The translations under genes and the position numbers were made by a program. Under the pieces are notes generated by a model. The model was not told where the DNA came from. It worked only from the letters and a program-made list of their open reading frames with translations, and did no database searches. From JAHRVQ01 sp029941905 (GTDB taxonomy: Bacteria; Pseudomonadota; Gammaproteobacteria; Pseudomonadales; Azotimanducaceae), in assembly GCA_029941905.1 (NCBI GenBank), contig JAPYTQ010000005.1, forward strand, positions 1-64,000: DNA of 64,000 nt. The letters are read 5' to 3'. Below are positions 27,996 through 36,603 of this stretch, in pieces (within the stretch, counting starts at the first letter, position 1; the number at the start of each line of letters is the position of its first letter).

Positions 27996-28001
27996 TATAA
28001 T
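27996..28001 (+). promoter_or_regulatory. -10 box candidate for guaA
   Basis: TATAAT preceded by GG lies 28 bp before the guaA ATG. No convincing -35 is seen at 16-18 bp. Confidence 0.35.
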
Positions 28002-28028
28002 GCGTTCCTTTGTGGCCTGCTGAAATCC

Positions 28029-29672
28029 ATGACCCATTCTGAATCGCATTCTACTTCGCGATCTACTTCAAACAGTCCCAGCCAATCTGACCACAATATT
28101 CACGCTGAAAAAATTCTAATCCTTGATTTTGGTTCCCAATATACGCAATTGATTGCCCGTCGGGTTCGCGAAATTGGCGTCTACTGTGAGATTCGTGTTT
28201 TTGATATCGACCAGGCCGCAACGGATGATTTCAATCCCAGTGCAGTGATCCTCTCCGGGGGGCCTGAGTCGGTCACCAAAGATGATACCCACCGCGTGCC
28301 GCAACATATCTTCGACCTGGCGGTGCCCGTGCTCGGGATCTGCTACGGCATGCAGACCATGGCATTGCAACTGGGCGGCAAGGTTGAGGGGTCCGCGGAA
28401 CAGGAATTCGGTTATGCGCGGGTCTGCGTCCGGCAACCCGGTGAGCTGTTTCGCAATATTGAGGACGGCAAAGAAGGCGACAGCAGCTTTCTTGATGTGT
28501 GGATGAGCCACGGTGACAAGGTGGTTGAACTGCCGCCGGGCTTCAAACAACTGGCGAGTACAGATACCACTGAGTACGCAGCCATGTGTGATGAATCTCG
28601 CGGTTATTATGGTGTGCAGTTTCATCCGGAGGTTAACAACACAATCCAGGGAATGGCGATCCTGGATCGATTTATCAAAGTTATCTGCCAGTGTGAATGT
28701 CTTTGGACACCGGCGAATATTGTCGAGGATCTGGTCGCCGATATTCGCCAGCAGGTTGGCGACAGGCATGTGCTGCTTGGACTTTCCGGCGGGGTAGATT
28801 CATCCGTGGTTGCGGCTCTCCTGTCACGGGCCATAGGCGATCAGCTGACTTGTGTGTTCGTCGACAATGGCCTGCTACGTTTGAATGAAGGTCAGCAGGT
28901 GATCGATATGCTCGGTAAGGGGTCTGACAATGTATTTGACCTGAATATTATCGCGGTCGATGCAGAAGATCTGTTCCTGAAAAAGCTCAGTGGCGTGAGT
29001 GATCCGGAAGCGAAACGGAAAATAATTGGTAACACGTTCATTGAAGTCTTCGAGGAAGAGTCCCACAAGATTCAGGACGTGCAGTTCCTCGCCCAGGGTA
29101 CGATTTATCCCGATGTAATTGAGTCTGCCGGTCACAAGGATGGTAAGGCACATGTCATCAAGTCCCATCACAACGTTGGTGGCTTGCCAGAGACGATGAA
29201 ACTGGAACTGGTAGAGCCACTACGGGAACTATTCAAGGACGAGGTCAGGAAGATCGGTATCGAACTCGGTTTAACGGACGAAATTGTATTCAGGCACCCT
29301 TTCCCCGGACCCGGGCTTGGGGTTCGCATTCTTGGACCGGTATCGAAAGAGTATGCAGACCTGTTACGCCAGGCCGATGACATCTTCATCCAGGAACTGC
29401 GAAACGCGGGGCTTTACGACAAGGTCAGCCAGGCCTTTGCAGTTTTTCTGCCGGTGAAATCGGTGGGTGTCGTGGGCGATGCACGGCGCTATGAGTACGT
29501 GATTGCCCTGCGTGCGGTTGAAACTATAGATTTCATGACGGCCCGCTGGGCGCACCTGCCCTATGAATTCCTCGAAAAGGTATCCGGTCGCATCATTAAC
29601 GAAATTGCAGGTATCTCGCGAGTTACCTATGATATTTCAAGCAAACCGCCTGCTACCATTGAGTGGGAATAA
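28029..29672 (+). CDS. guaA: GMP synthase (glutamine-hydrolysing)
   Basis: 547 aa. Converts XMP to GMP with glutamine and ATP. The class I amidotransferase domain (about 28-225) has LDFGSQYTQLI, nucleophile Cys in GICYGMQTM, and His/Glu in FHPEV. The ATP pyrophosphatase domain has GLSGGVDSSVVAALL. The dimerisation domain ends PPATIEWE. Oddity: an N-terminal extension of about 20 residues rich in Ser and His (MTHSESHSTSRSTSNSPSQ) precedes the fold. guaB, usually adjacent, is absent here. Confidence 0.98.
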   Translation: MTHSESHSTSRSTSNSPSQSDHNIHAEKILILDFGSQYTQLIARRVREIGVYCEIRVFDIDQAATDDFNPSAVILSGGPESVTKDDTHRVPQHIFDLAVPVLGICYGMQTMALQLGGKVEGSAEQEFGYARVCVRQPGELFRNIEDGKEGDSSFLDVWMSHGDKVVELPPGFKQLASTDTTEYAAMCDESRGYYGVQFHPEVNNTIQGMAILDRFIKVICQCECLWTPANIVEDLVADIRQQVGDRHVLLGLSGGVDSSVVAALLSRAIGDQLTCVFVDNGLLRLNEGQQVIDMLGKGSDNVFDLNIIAVDAEDLFLKKLSGVSDPEAKRKIIGNTFIEVFEEESHKIQDVQFLAQGTIYPDVIESAGHKDGKAHVIKSHHNVGGLPETMKLELVEPLRELFKDEVRKIGIELGLTDEIVFRHPFPGPGLGVRILGPVSKEYADLLRQADDIFIQELRNAGLYDKVSQAFAVFLPVKSVGVVGDARRYEYVIALRAVETIDFMTARWAHLPYEFLEKVSGRIINEIAGISRVTYDISSKPPATIEWE

Positions 29673-29686
29673 AGTCTAAATACCCC

Positions 29687-29740
29687 TTGACTACATGTAA
29701 AACATATTTTACATTATGTAAAAATATTTATACATGAGAT
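29687..29740 (+). promoter_or_regulatory. operator-rich promoter of the membrane protein/XRE cassette
   Basis: TTGACT (29687-29692), 17 bp, TACATT (29710-29715) forms a promoter. It is covered by palindromes: ATGTAAAA-CATA-TTTTACAT (29695-29714) and TTTACAT-T-ATGTAAA (29708-29722), sharing the TTTACAT half, with a further ATACATG half-site at 29730-29736. Overlapping operators of this kind are typical of autoregulation by a small XRE repressor, here probably the gene at 30205. Confidence 0.65.
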
Positions 29741-29744
29741 TACC

Positions 29745-30203
29745 ATGGATTTTTCCTTTAAAGAGAAAAGTATAATTGCCTCCCTGGGGGCTACTCTACT
29801 CATATTTGGGTGGTATTTTTATCACGTTTTTGCCAATTTAACATTGACTGTGAATCAACAACTCAATGTTAGCGATCTTATTGGTGCCGTTATCCTCATT
29901 GTAATCCTAGAGATTGTTATTCAATCTTTTATTGCTATGAGAAATAGAAAAGAAACAGAGGATGAGAGAGATAAACTCATAGAGATCGCCTCTCATCGAA
30001 ATGGTTATTGGACTTTGTGTATTGGCGTTTGGTTTCTTTTATTTCATCTTATAATTGAAGGATCAGGAACCCGGTTTAATTTTTATCATAATCTTATCTT
30101 TACATCTCCCACCTACTTAGCCCACTTGCTACTACTATTCTTTGTTTTAGCAGAAGTGATTGGTTTTGTTACCCAACTTTATTATTATCGTAAAGGAATA
30201 TAA
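29745..30203 (+). CDS. four-helix inner-membrane protein of unknown function
   Basis: 152 aa, not recognised. Four hydrophobic segments are visible (about 10-30, 45-63, 86-105 and 120-145). Between helices 2 and 3 is a charged loop with RNRKETEDERDKLIEIASHR, reminiscent of the membrane partners encoded beside small XRE regulators. Two 60-base stretches counted by hand contain 18 and 20 G+C bases, against 31 of 60 inside guaA, so the gene is much more A+T-rich than its surroundings. The downstream regulator starts 1 nt after its stop. Confidence 0.8.
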   Translation: MDFSFKEKSIIASLGATLLIFGWYFYHVFANLTLTVNQQLNVSDLIGAVILIVILEIVIQSFIAMRNRKETEDERDKLIEIASHRNGYWTLCIGVWFLLFHLIIEGSGTRFNFYHNLIFTSPTYLAHLLLLFFVLAEVIGFVTQLYYYRKGI

Positions 30204-30204
30204 G

Positions 30205-30411
30205 TTGCCTAAGAGATTAAGTAACAACGTTAGAAGATTGAGGTTTGAGGCAGGAGAAATGTCTCAACAAACTTTAGCAGATAAAGTTGGCGTAACTCGT
30301 CAAACTGTAATAGCAATTGAAAAAGATAAATACTCCCCATCACTGGAAGTTGCTTTCAAAATTTCAAACGTATTTAAGGCGACACTGGAAAGTGTGTTTA
30401 ACTATGAATAA
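30205..30411 (+). CDS. small XRE-family HTH transcriptional regulator
   Basis: 68 aa from TTG 30205, with AAGGA at about 9 nt. It is a compact Cro/C1-type domain: NNVRRLRFEAGEMSQQTLAD, then the recognition helix region VGVTRQTVIAIEKDKYSPSL, then FKISNVFKATLESVF. This matches the YozG/PF1851 group of minimal regulators that control an adjacent membrane protein. It is A+T-rich like its partner. Likely represses its own promoter at 29687. Confidence 0.88.
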   Translation: MPKRLSNNVRRLRFEAGEMSQQTLADKVGVTRQTVIAIEKDKYSPSLEVAFKISNVFKATLESVFNYE

Positions 30412-30679
30412 CGAAAAGCATGCTCATAACTCAAAACCTTGCAATTAGCCGATAGCTGATCTGTCCCCGGTTACCAGGACCCCGCCTCGTCTGATATGGC
30501 TCAGTTACATCACTTATTTGCTTTGCCAGGGAAGAATAGCTAGTCCTGCCCGCATGGCGCAACAAATCGAATCAAAACGGTAATCGAATCGCTTCAGCAA
30601 GAAGTTCTGGAGACATCCGTTTATAATCGAGCGGGTATAAACTGAGTCACTGTAAATTGGATAAACAAAGAGAGACGGT
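30412..30679. other. spacer between XRE cassette and gcvR-like gene
   Basis: No gene is seen. TATAAT at 30622-30627 may serve the downstream gene but lacks a good -35 box. Confidence 0.4.
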
Positions 30680-31204
30680 ATGAAGCGTAACCTGGTAATC
30701 AGTTTTATCGGCAATGATAAGCCGGGTCTCGTGCGTAGCATCAGTGACGTGGTTAACAGCAACCATGGTAACTGGCTTGAGAGCAGGATGAGCCAATTGG
30801 CGAATCGTTTTGCTGGCGTGGCGGTGATTGAGGTCGAAAAAGAGCACTTTGATATACTGAGATATGCACTTGAGAATCTTGAGGGTATTTCTTCCCTGGT
30901 CGAAGAAGCAGAGACCGACACTGAAGTTAAGAATACCCGTGTGCTTGGTCTGAATATTGTTGGGCCGGATCGGCCAGGTATTCTGCATGATGTCACCCGA
31001 GCGCTGGAGAAGCATGTTGCCAATGTGGTCGAGATGGAAACCAACATCGCAGCGGCGCCCATGAGCGGTGAACTGACCTTCTCAGCGGACGCGAATATTG
31101 AAGTTCCTTTTGAGATGGACTGGCGCGTTATTGCCGAACTGTTGGACAGAGTAGCTGATGATCTGGGAATAGACATATTACTGGATGAAGAACCTGATCA
31201 GTAA
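30680..31204 (+). CDS. GcvR-like ACT-domain regulatory protein
   Basis: 174 aa with two ACT domains (about 3-80 and 90-170): LVISFIGNDKPGLVRSISDV and LGLNIVGPDRPGILHDVTRA are the two glycine-bearing ligand-binding turns. Family members include GcvR, which binds glycine and blocks GcvA, and close homologues of uncertain role. No gcvA or glycine-cleavage gene is in the window. The end overlaps the longest possible tadA frame. Confidence 0.85.
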   Translation: MKRNLVISFIGNDKPGLVRSISDVVNSNHGNWLESRMSQLANRFAGVAVIEVEKEHFDILRYALENLEGISSLVEEAETDTEVKNTRVLGLNIVGPDRPGILHDVTRALEKHVANVVEMETNIAAAPMSGELTFSADANIEVPFEMDWRVIAELLDRVADDLGIDILLDEEPDQ

Positions 31205-31232
31205 CCAGGAACGATCCGCGAGTGAACAGTCC

Positions 31233-31700
31233 ATGAGCGACAGATCCCGGGGCCGCGCTGAGCAATGGATGCAAACTGCGTTACGACTGGCTGACAAGGC
31301 CGGTAATAGTGGCGAGGTGCCTGTCGGTGCGGTTGTCGTTCGTAACAATGAGATTATCGGCGAAGGTTACAACCAGGTAATCAGCAGCCATGATCCTTCG
31401 GCACATGCGGAGATCGTCGCGCTAAGGGATGCGGCACGAAGGTGCCAGAACTATCGAATTGTAGATGCAGAACTCTATGTCACCATTGAACCTTGTACCA
31501 TGTGTGCCGGTGCGTTAATTCATGCGAGGATTGCCAGGTTAATTTACGGTGCCAGGGAACCCAGGGCTGGTGCGGTTGATTCCAGTATCCATGTTCTGTC
31601 GAACCCGTCTGTGAATCATAGGGTGGATGTGATGGCAGGGGTTTGTGAAACAGAAGCCGCAGAAAAGATGCACGCTTTTTTTAAGACAAGGCGAAGTTGA
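31233..31700 (+). CDS. tadA: tRNA-specific adenosine deaminase TadA
   Basis: 155 aa from ATG 31233. It converts A34 to inosine in tRNA-Arg(ACG). Zinc motif HAE (SAHAEIVALRDAA) with catalytic Glu and PCTMCAGALIHARI supply the three ligands. The frame is open back to an ATG at 31185, which would overlap the previous gene by 20 nt; the later start better fits family length. The 10-bp tandem array begins 20 bp after its stop. Confidence 0.95.
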   Translation: MSDRSRGRAEQWMQTALRLADKAGNSGEVPVGAVVVRNNEIIGEGYNQVISSHDPSAHAEIVALRDAARRCQNYRIVDAELYVTIEPCTMCAGALIHARIARLIYGAREPRAGAVDSSIHVLSNPSVNHRVDVMAGVCETEAAEKMHAFFKTRRS

Positions 31701-31720
31701 TCTCGTTTGTAGACTGTATT

Positions 31721-31968
31721 GGACATCAATGGACATCAATGGACATCAATGGACATCAATGGACATCAATGGACATCNNNNNNNNNNNNNNNNNNNNNNN
31801 NNNNNNNNNNNNNNNNNNNNNNNNNNNNNNNNNNNNNNNNNNNNNNNNNNNNNNNNNNNNNNNNNNNNNNNNNNNNNACATCAATGGACATCAATGGACA
31901 TCAATGGACATCAATGGACATCAATGGACATCAATGGACATCCATGAACATCAGCGAACATCATTGAA
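31721..31968 (+). repeat. 10-bp tandem array (GGACATCAAT) with 100-N assembly gap, tadA-purL spacer
   Basis: Left of the gap 5.7 perfect units (31721-31777); right of it more than six perfect units (31878-31941), then units decaying to CCATGAACATCAGCGAACATC by 31968. The gap at 31778-31877 is exactly 100 N, so the true copy number is unknown. A looser 13-14-bp repeat (TTGAACTTCTTTAC-like) follows to about 32005, just before purL. The plus strand has no stop in any frame, and since 10 is not a multiple of 3 all frames encode the same cyclic decapeptide (MDINGHQWTS). Confidence 0.95.
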
Positions 31969-32024
31969 CTTCTTTACTGAAACCTTTTATTGAACCTCTT
32001 TACTAAAGAGAAGGGAGAAAATTA

Positions 32025-35000
32025 ATGCTGCGTTTGCTCGGCGCACCGGCACTTTCTGATTTTAGAATCAAAAAACTCCTCGACGATCTTCAGTTGAATG
32101 AGATCACCGGTATCAGGACTCGCTTTGTCCATTTCTGCGAACTGACTGGCGATCTTGATGGCGACGAACTTACCGTGCTGAAAACCGTACTGACCTATGG
32201 TCCGGCAGCTGACAGCGTGGACGACGCGGAAGAAGAGGATGCAGAAAACGCCGATTGGTTTCGCCTGGTGGTGCCAAGGCCGGGAACAATCTCTCCCTGG
32301 AGTTCCAAAGCCACGGACATCCTGCGGATTTGCGGGCTGTCGAAGGTTAAACGGGTCGAACGCGGTATAGCCTTTTTTATCAGGTCCAGTGGCGAACCTC
32401 TCAATGCCGGTACAAAAGCGAGCATTGATGCGTTGATTCATGATCGCATGGTAGAAGCTGTGTTCGATGATATGGAAACTGCCCAGGCACTGTTTCGAGT
32501 TGAAAAGGCCAGGCATCTTGCCACGGTGCCGGTATTGACCGAAGGGGCTTCAGCGCTTGGAAAAGCCAATAGCCAACTCGGTATGGCATTAGCCGATGAC
32601 GAAATTGAGTACCTGGTCGAGGCGTTTCAATCCCTCGGTCGTGATCCAACCGACGTTGAACTGATGATGTTTGCCCAGGCCAATTCTGAACACTGTCGGC
32701 ACAAAACATTCCGTGCCAGCTGGACCCTGGACGGAGAGGAGCAGCCCCATTCGCTTATGGATATGATCCAGAACACCTTTCACAAAACCAATGGTGATGG
32801 TGTGTTAAGTGCCTACGAGGACAATGCGTCGGTTATTGTGGGCAACAAGGGAGAGCGTTTTTATCCCGACCCGAAGAGTCGCCAGTACCAGTATCACGAA
32901 GAAGACATCCACATACTAATGAAGGTGGAAACGCACAACCATCCGACCGCCATCGCGCCTTTCCCCGGTGCTGCGACGGGGTCCGGTGGCGAGATAAGAG
33001 ATGAGGGTGCAGTAGGCCGCGGTTCGAAACCAAAAGTGGGGCTGACCGGGTACAGTGTCTCAAACCTGAAAATCCCCGGTCATTTGGAGCCGTGGGAAAC
33101 AGACAATGGCAAACCCGATCGAATTGCCAGTGCCCTGGATATTATGATTCAGGGGCCGATTGGTGGTGCTGCATTTAACAACGAATTTGGACGACCCAAT
33201 ATCTGCGGCTATTTTCGCGTTTTCGAGATGGATTTCGACAATGAAATCAGGGGCTATCACAAACCCATCATGATTGCAGGCGGCTTGGGCAATATTCGAG
33301 CCGATCATGTCGAACAGAAACTCATTGATCCCGGCGCCTCACTGATTGTGTTGGGCGGCCCGGCCATGTTGATTGGCCTGGGTGGTGGTGCTGCCTCATC
33401 CATGGCAACAGGTGCGAGTGACGCCGAACTGGACTTTGCCAGTGTGCAAAGGGGAAATCCGGAAATTGAACACCGCTGTCAGGAAGTCATCGACCAGTGC
33501 TGGCAACTGGGTGAGAACAATCCGATTCAGTTCATCCATGATGTGGGCGCCGGAGGACTATCCAACGCATTGCCGGAACTGGTGAAGGATGGCGGTGTGG
33601 GTGGCAATTTCAGCTTGCGTGAAGTTCCCAACGACGAACCGGGAATGTCGCCATTGGAGATATGGTGCAATGAAGCCCAGGAACGATATGTTCTCGCCGT
33701 CGCTGGCGACAACCTGGATCAGTTCCAGGACATTTGTGAAAAAGAACGTTGTCCTTTCGCTATAGTGGGAACCGCCGTTAGTGACTCACACCTGCTGGTC
33801 AGTGACACGTTGCTGGATGCAAATCCTGTTGACCTGCCAATGTCGATTCTGTTCGGCAAGGCGCCCCGCATGCACAAAAACGCGACCACAAGGCAGGTCA
33901 ACGCATTACCGCTGCGCGGCGCCACTGGTGTTGAATTGTCCGAGGCGATTCATTGCGTTATCGGTCACCCAACTGTTGCTGCGAAGAACTTTTTGATCAC
34001 GATTGGTGATCGAAGCGTTGGCGGTATGGTGTCCCGTGACCAGATGATTGGACCCTGGCAGGTGCCGGTGGCGGATGTTGCGATTTCAACTAACAGCTAT
34101 ACCGGGTATTTTGGTGAAGCTATGTCGATGGGAGAGCGCACCCCAGTCGCATTGTTGGACGGTGCGGCTTCGGGGAAGATGGCAGTGGGTGAGGCATTGA
34201 CTAATCTGCTGGCGGCAAAAATAGAGCGCATAGAGGATGTAAAACTCTCGGCGAACTGGATGGCGGCTGTTGGCCATCCCGGTGAAGATGCGAATCTGTA
34301 CAAAACCGTTGCAGCGGTTGGGTTGGATCTTTGTCCGGCCCTGGGTATTTGCATCCCCGTCGGTAAGGACTCCATGTCCATGCAAACCCGCTGGCAGGAA
34401 AAAACCGTCACTTCACCTATGTCACTGATCGTATCGGCATTTGCCCCGGTCTCTGATGTGCGAGATACGTTGACACCTCAGCTCAATGAACTGGAAGGTA
34501 GCGTGCTGTTACTGGTTGACCTGGGCCAAAAACGGATGGGTGGTTCTATTTTGGCCCAGTGTTTCGGTGAGATGGGAGATGATGCGCCAGATGTCGACAG
34601 TGCGCAGGCGCTGAAAAACTTTTTCGACATCATGCAGTCAGCGGAAATTCGTAAGAAAATTATTGCCTACCATGACCGGTCGGATGGGGGTGCGTTCGTC
34701 AGCATTGTTGAAATGGCGTTTGCTTCCCGGTGTGGCGTGGAAATCAGCCTTAAGGAAGATGATGATTTGATAAGCGCCTTGTTCAATGAAGAACTGGGTG
34801 GGATTTTGCAGGTTACCAAAACCGATCAGGACAGTGTCATCAAGGCCTTTAACAACCTGGGTCTGGTTTGCCAACCCATAGGCATACCAACAACCCGACA
34901 ACAGATTGTAGTAATCCAGGGCGCAGAGCAGGTCTTTGCTGAAACCCGGGCCGTGTTGCAGAAACGCTGGAGTGAAACCAGTTATCATATTCAGCGCTTA

Positions 35001-35900
35001 CGAGACAATCCTGACTGTGCCGATGAGGAGTTCGCCAGCCATGATAATGATCTCGATCCGGGCTTGTCTGCGAAAGTTACCTTTGATGTTAATGAAGATA
35101 TTGCTGCGCCCTATGTCGCTAAAGGGTCGAGGCCGGGTATTGCCGTGCTCAGGGAACAGGGGGTTAACAGTCAGGTTGAAATGGCGGCGGTATTTCACCG
35201 TGCCGGATTTGACACGATTGATGTTCATATGTCTGAGATACTTAAAGGGTCCGTTCGTCTGGATCGGTTCAAGGGGATTGTGGCTTGTGGAGGTTTCTCC
35301 TACGGGGATGTACTGGGGGCAGGCGAGGGCTGGGCCAAGTCGATTCTTTTTAACTCCCGGGCGCGGGATGAATTTCAACAGTTCTTCAATCGACAGGATA
35401 CCTTCGGCCTCGGAGTTTGTAATGGTTGCCAGATGATGGCTTCTTTAAAAGACCTGATTCCTGGCGCGCAGCAGTGGCCCAGGTTTGTTACCAATCGATC
35501 AGAACAGTTTGAAGCGCGGTTTTCCCTGGTCCAGATTCAGGAAACGACTTCGCTGATGTTTGCCGGTATGGCAGGCTCGCATATACCTATCGCCGTTTCC
35601 CACGGAGAAGGCCGGGCTGAGATTGATTCGGCAGGCGCTGACAAACTGATTGATAGCGGGCAGGTTGCGGTTCGTTTTGTCGATCACGATATTGCATTCA
35701 CTGAAACCTATCCCATGAACCCCAACGGTTCGCCCCGGGGCATTTCAGGTCTGACGAATGATGACGGCCGATTTACCGTGATGATGCCCCATCCGGAACG
35801 GGTCTATCGTACTGTGCAGAATTCATGGCACCCGGCAGATTGGCAAGAAGACAGCCCCTGGATGCGTATGTTCCGTAATGCGCGGGTTTGGGTCAGTTAA
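32025..35900 (+). CDS. purL: phosphoribosylformylglycinamidine synthase PurL
   Basis: 1291 aa, the long single-chain form. It makes FGAM from FGAR, glutamine and ATP in purine synthesis. The N-terminal domain and linker are followed by two AIR-synthase-like halves with KVETHNHPTAIAPFPGAATG (about 304-323), then a C-terminal glutaminase (from about 1040) with Cys in GVCNGCQMM, and HPE (MPHPERVYR). AGGGAG precedes the ATG. Its 3' end overlaps the convergent NUDIX gene by 8 bp. Confidence 0.98.
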   Translation: MLRLLGAPALSDFRIKKLLDDLQLNEITGIRTRFVHFCELTGDLDGDELTVLKTVLTYGPAADSVDDAEEEDAENADWFRLVVPRPGTISPWSSKATDILRICGLSKVKRVERGIAFFIRSSGEPLNAGTKASIDALIHDRMVEAVFDDMETAQALFRVEKARHLATVPVLTEGASALGKANSQLGMALADDEIEYLVEAFQSLGRDPTDVELMMFAQANSEHCRHKTFRASWTLDGEEQPHSLMDMIQNTFHKTNGDGVLSAYEDNASVIVGNKGERFYPDPKSRQYQYHEEDIHILMKVETHNHPTAIAPFPGAATGSGGEIRDEGAVGRGSKPKVGLTGYSVSNLKIPGHLEPWETDNGKPDRIASALDIMIQGPIGGAAFNNEFGRPNICGYFRVFEMDFDNEIRGYHKPIMIAGGLGNIRADHVEQKLIDPGASLIVLGGPAMLIGLGGGAASSMATGASDAELDFASVQRGNPEIEHRCQEVIDQCWQLGENNPIQFIHDVGAGGLSNALPELVKDGGVGGNFSLREVPNDEPGMSPLEIWCNEAQERYVLAVAGDNLDQFQDICEKERCPFAIVGTAVSDSHLLVSDTLLDANPVDLPMSILFGKAPRMHKNATTRQVNALPLRGATGVELSEAIHCVIGHPTVAAKNFLITIGDRSVGGMVSRDQMIGPWQVPVADVAISTNSYTGYFGEAMSMGERTPVALLDGAASGKMAVGEALTNLLAAKIERIEDVKLSANWMAAVGHPGEDANLYKTVAAVGLDLCPALGICIPVGKDSMSMQTRWQEKTVTSPMSLIVSAFAPVSDVRDTLTPQLNELEGSVLLLVDLGQKRMGGSILAQCFGEMGDDAPDVDSAQALKNFFDIMQSAEIRKKIIAYHDRSDGGAFVSIVEMAFASRCGVEISLKEDDDLISALFNEELGGILQVTKTDQDSVIKAFNNLGLVCQPIGIPTTRQQIVVIQGAEQVFAETRAVLQKRWSETSYHIQRLRDNPDCADEEFASHDNDLDPGLSAKVTFDVNEDIAAPYVAKGSRPGIAVLREQGVNSQVEMAAVFHRAGFDTIDVHMSEILKGSVRLDRFKGIVACGGFSYGDVLGAGEGWAKSILFNSRARDEFQQFFNRQDTFGLGVCNGCQMMASLKDLIPGAQQWPRFVTNRSEQFEARFSLVQIQETTSLMFAGMAGSHIPIAVSHGEGRAEIDSAGADKLIDSGQVAVRFVDHDIAFTETYPMNPNGSPRGISGLTNDDGRFTVMMPHPERVYRTVQNSWHPADWQEDSPWMRMFRNARVWVS

Positions 35901-36447
35901 CCTCTGTTTTCTTTAACGGCCGAATAATCTCTTCGTAACGCGCAGGATAGTTCTGTGTCAGTCTGTCTTCAAAGAAATACTTCAATGTGTCTGTGATCAC
36001 TGGAAAGGCGAGTTCATCCCAGGGGATGTCGTCTTCTGAAAACAGCCGGACATCTAACGATTCTGCACCGGCGCTAAAATTCTGGTCCGCTAATCGGGCG
36101 CGAAAGAACATGTACACCTGGGATATATGAGGCAGGCTGAACACTGTATATAACGCGTCGATTTCAGTATTGGCGTTGGCCTCCTCACGTGTTTCTCTCA
36201 ATGCACCTTCGATTACAGTTTCATGGTTCTCCAGGAAACCAGCAGGCAATGTCCAGAATCCAGCGCGGGGATCGATCGCCCGTTTGCAGAGCAAAACCTT
36301 ATCTTCATAAATTGGTAGACACCCGGCAATGACACGAGGGTTTTGATAGTGAATGTGGTGACACTGATCACAAACATATCTGGGACGGTTGTCACCCTCG
36401 GGGATTATTTGGGAGACAGTATTCCCACAGTTGCTGCAAAATTTCAT
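35893..36447 (-). CDS. NUDIX hydrolase with N-terminal zinc ribbon
   Basis: 184 aa. The zinc ribbon has Cys4, Cys7, Cys26 and Cys29. The NUDIX box runs from GFLENHE (about 70) to RETREEAN; the usual final Gly is Asn. Zinc-ribbon NUDIX proteins of this size hydrolyse ADP-ribose, NADH or related dinucleotides, but substrate is not evident. Convergent with purL, overlapping 8 bp. Confidence 0.88.
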   Translation of the reverse strand: MKFCSNCGNTVSQIIPEGDNRPRYVCDQCHHIHYQNPRVIAGCLPIYEDKVLLCKRAIDPRAGFWTLPAGFLENHETVIEGALRETREEANANTEIDALYTVFSLPHISQVYMFFRARLADQNFSAGAESLDVRLFSEDDIPWDELAFPVITDTLKYFFEDRLTQNYPARYEEIIRPLKKTEVN

Positions 36448-36603
36448 GTCGAACAGTATATACGCATATCCGGCACAGAATCATCAGCCTGTTTTTTCAC
36501 ATCAAAAAGCAGGCAACGGTTCATTAATTGCGATTGGCCATCGTGATTCTGTTAAGGTTCACGCGACTTTTCTTCAGAGGCATTGTCACAAGAGCGGACC
36601 GCC

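Noticed and set aside
28116..28769. 217-codon open frame antisense to guaA
   Set aside because: Entirely within guaA with no family features.
31185..31232. Longer TadA N-terminus from ATG 31185
   Set aside because: It overlaps the preceding gene by 20 nt and adds residues not found in the family; ATG 31233 fits better.
31721..31968. Possible CRISPR array
   Set aside because: The units are 10 bp and contiguous with no spacers, and no cas gene is in the window.
31645..31993. Open frames reading through the 10-bp array as a repeat protein
   Set aside because: Open only because the unit has no stop; no ribosome site or non-repeat domain supports translation. The array is reported as a repeat.
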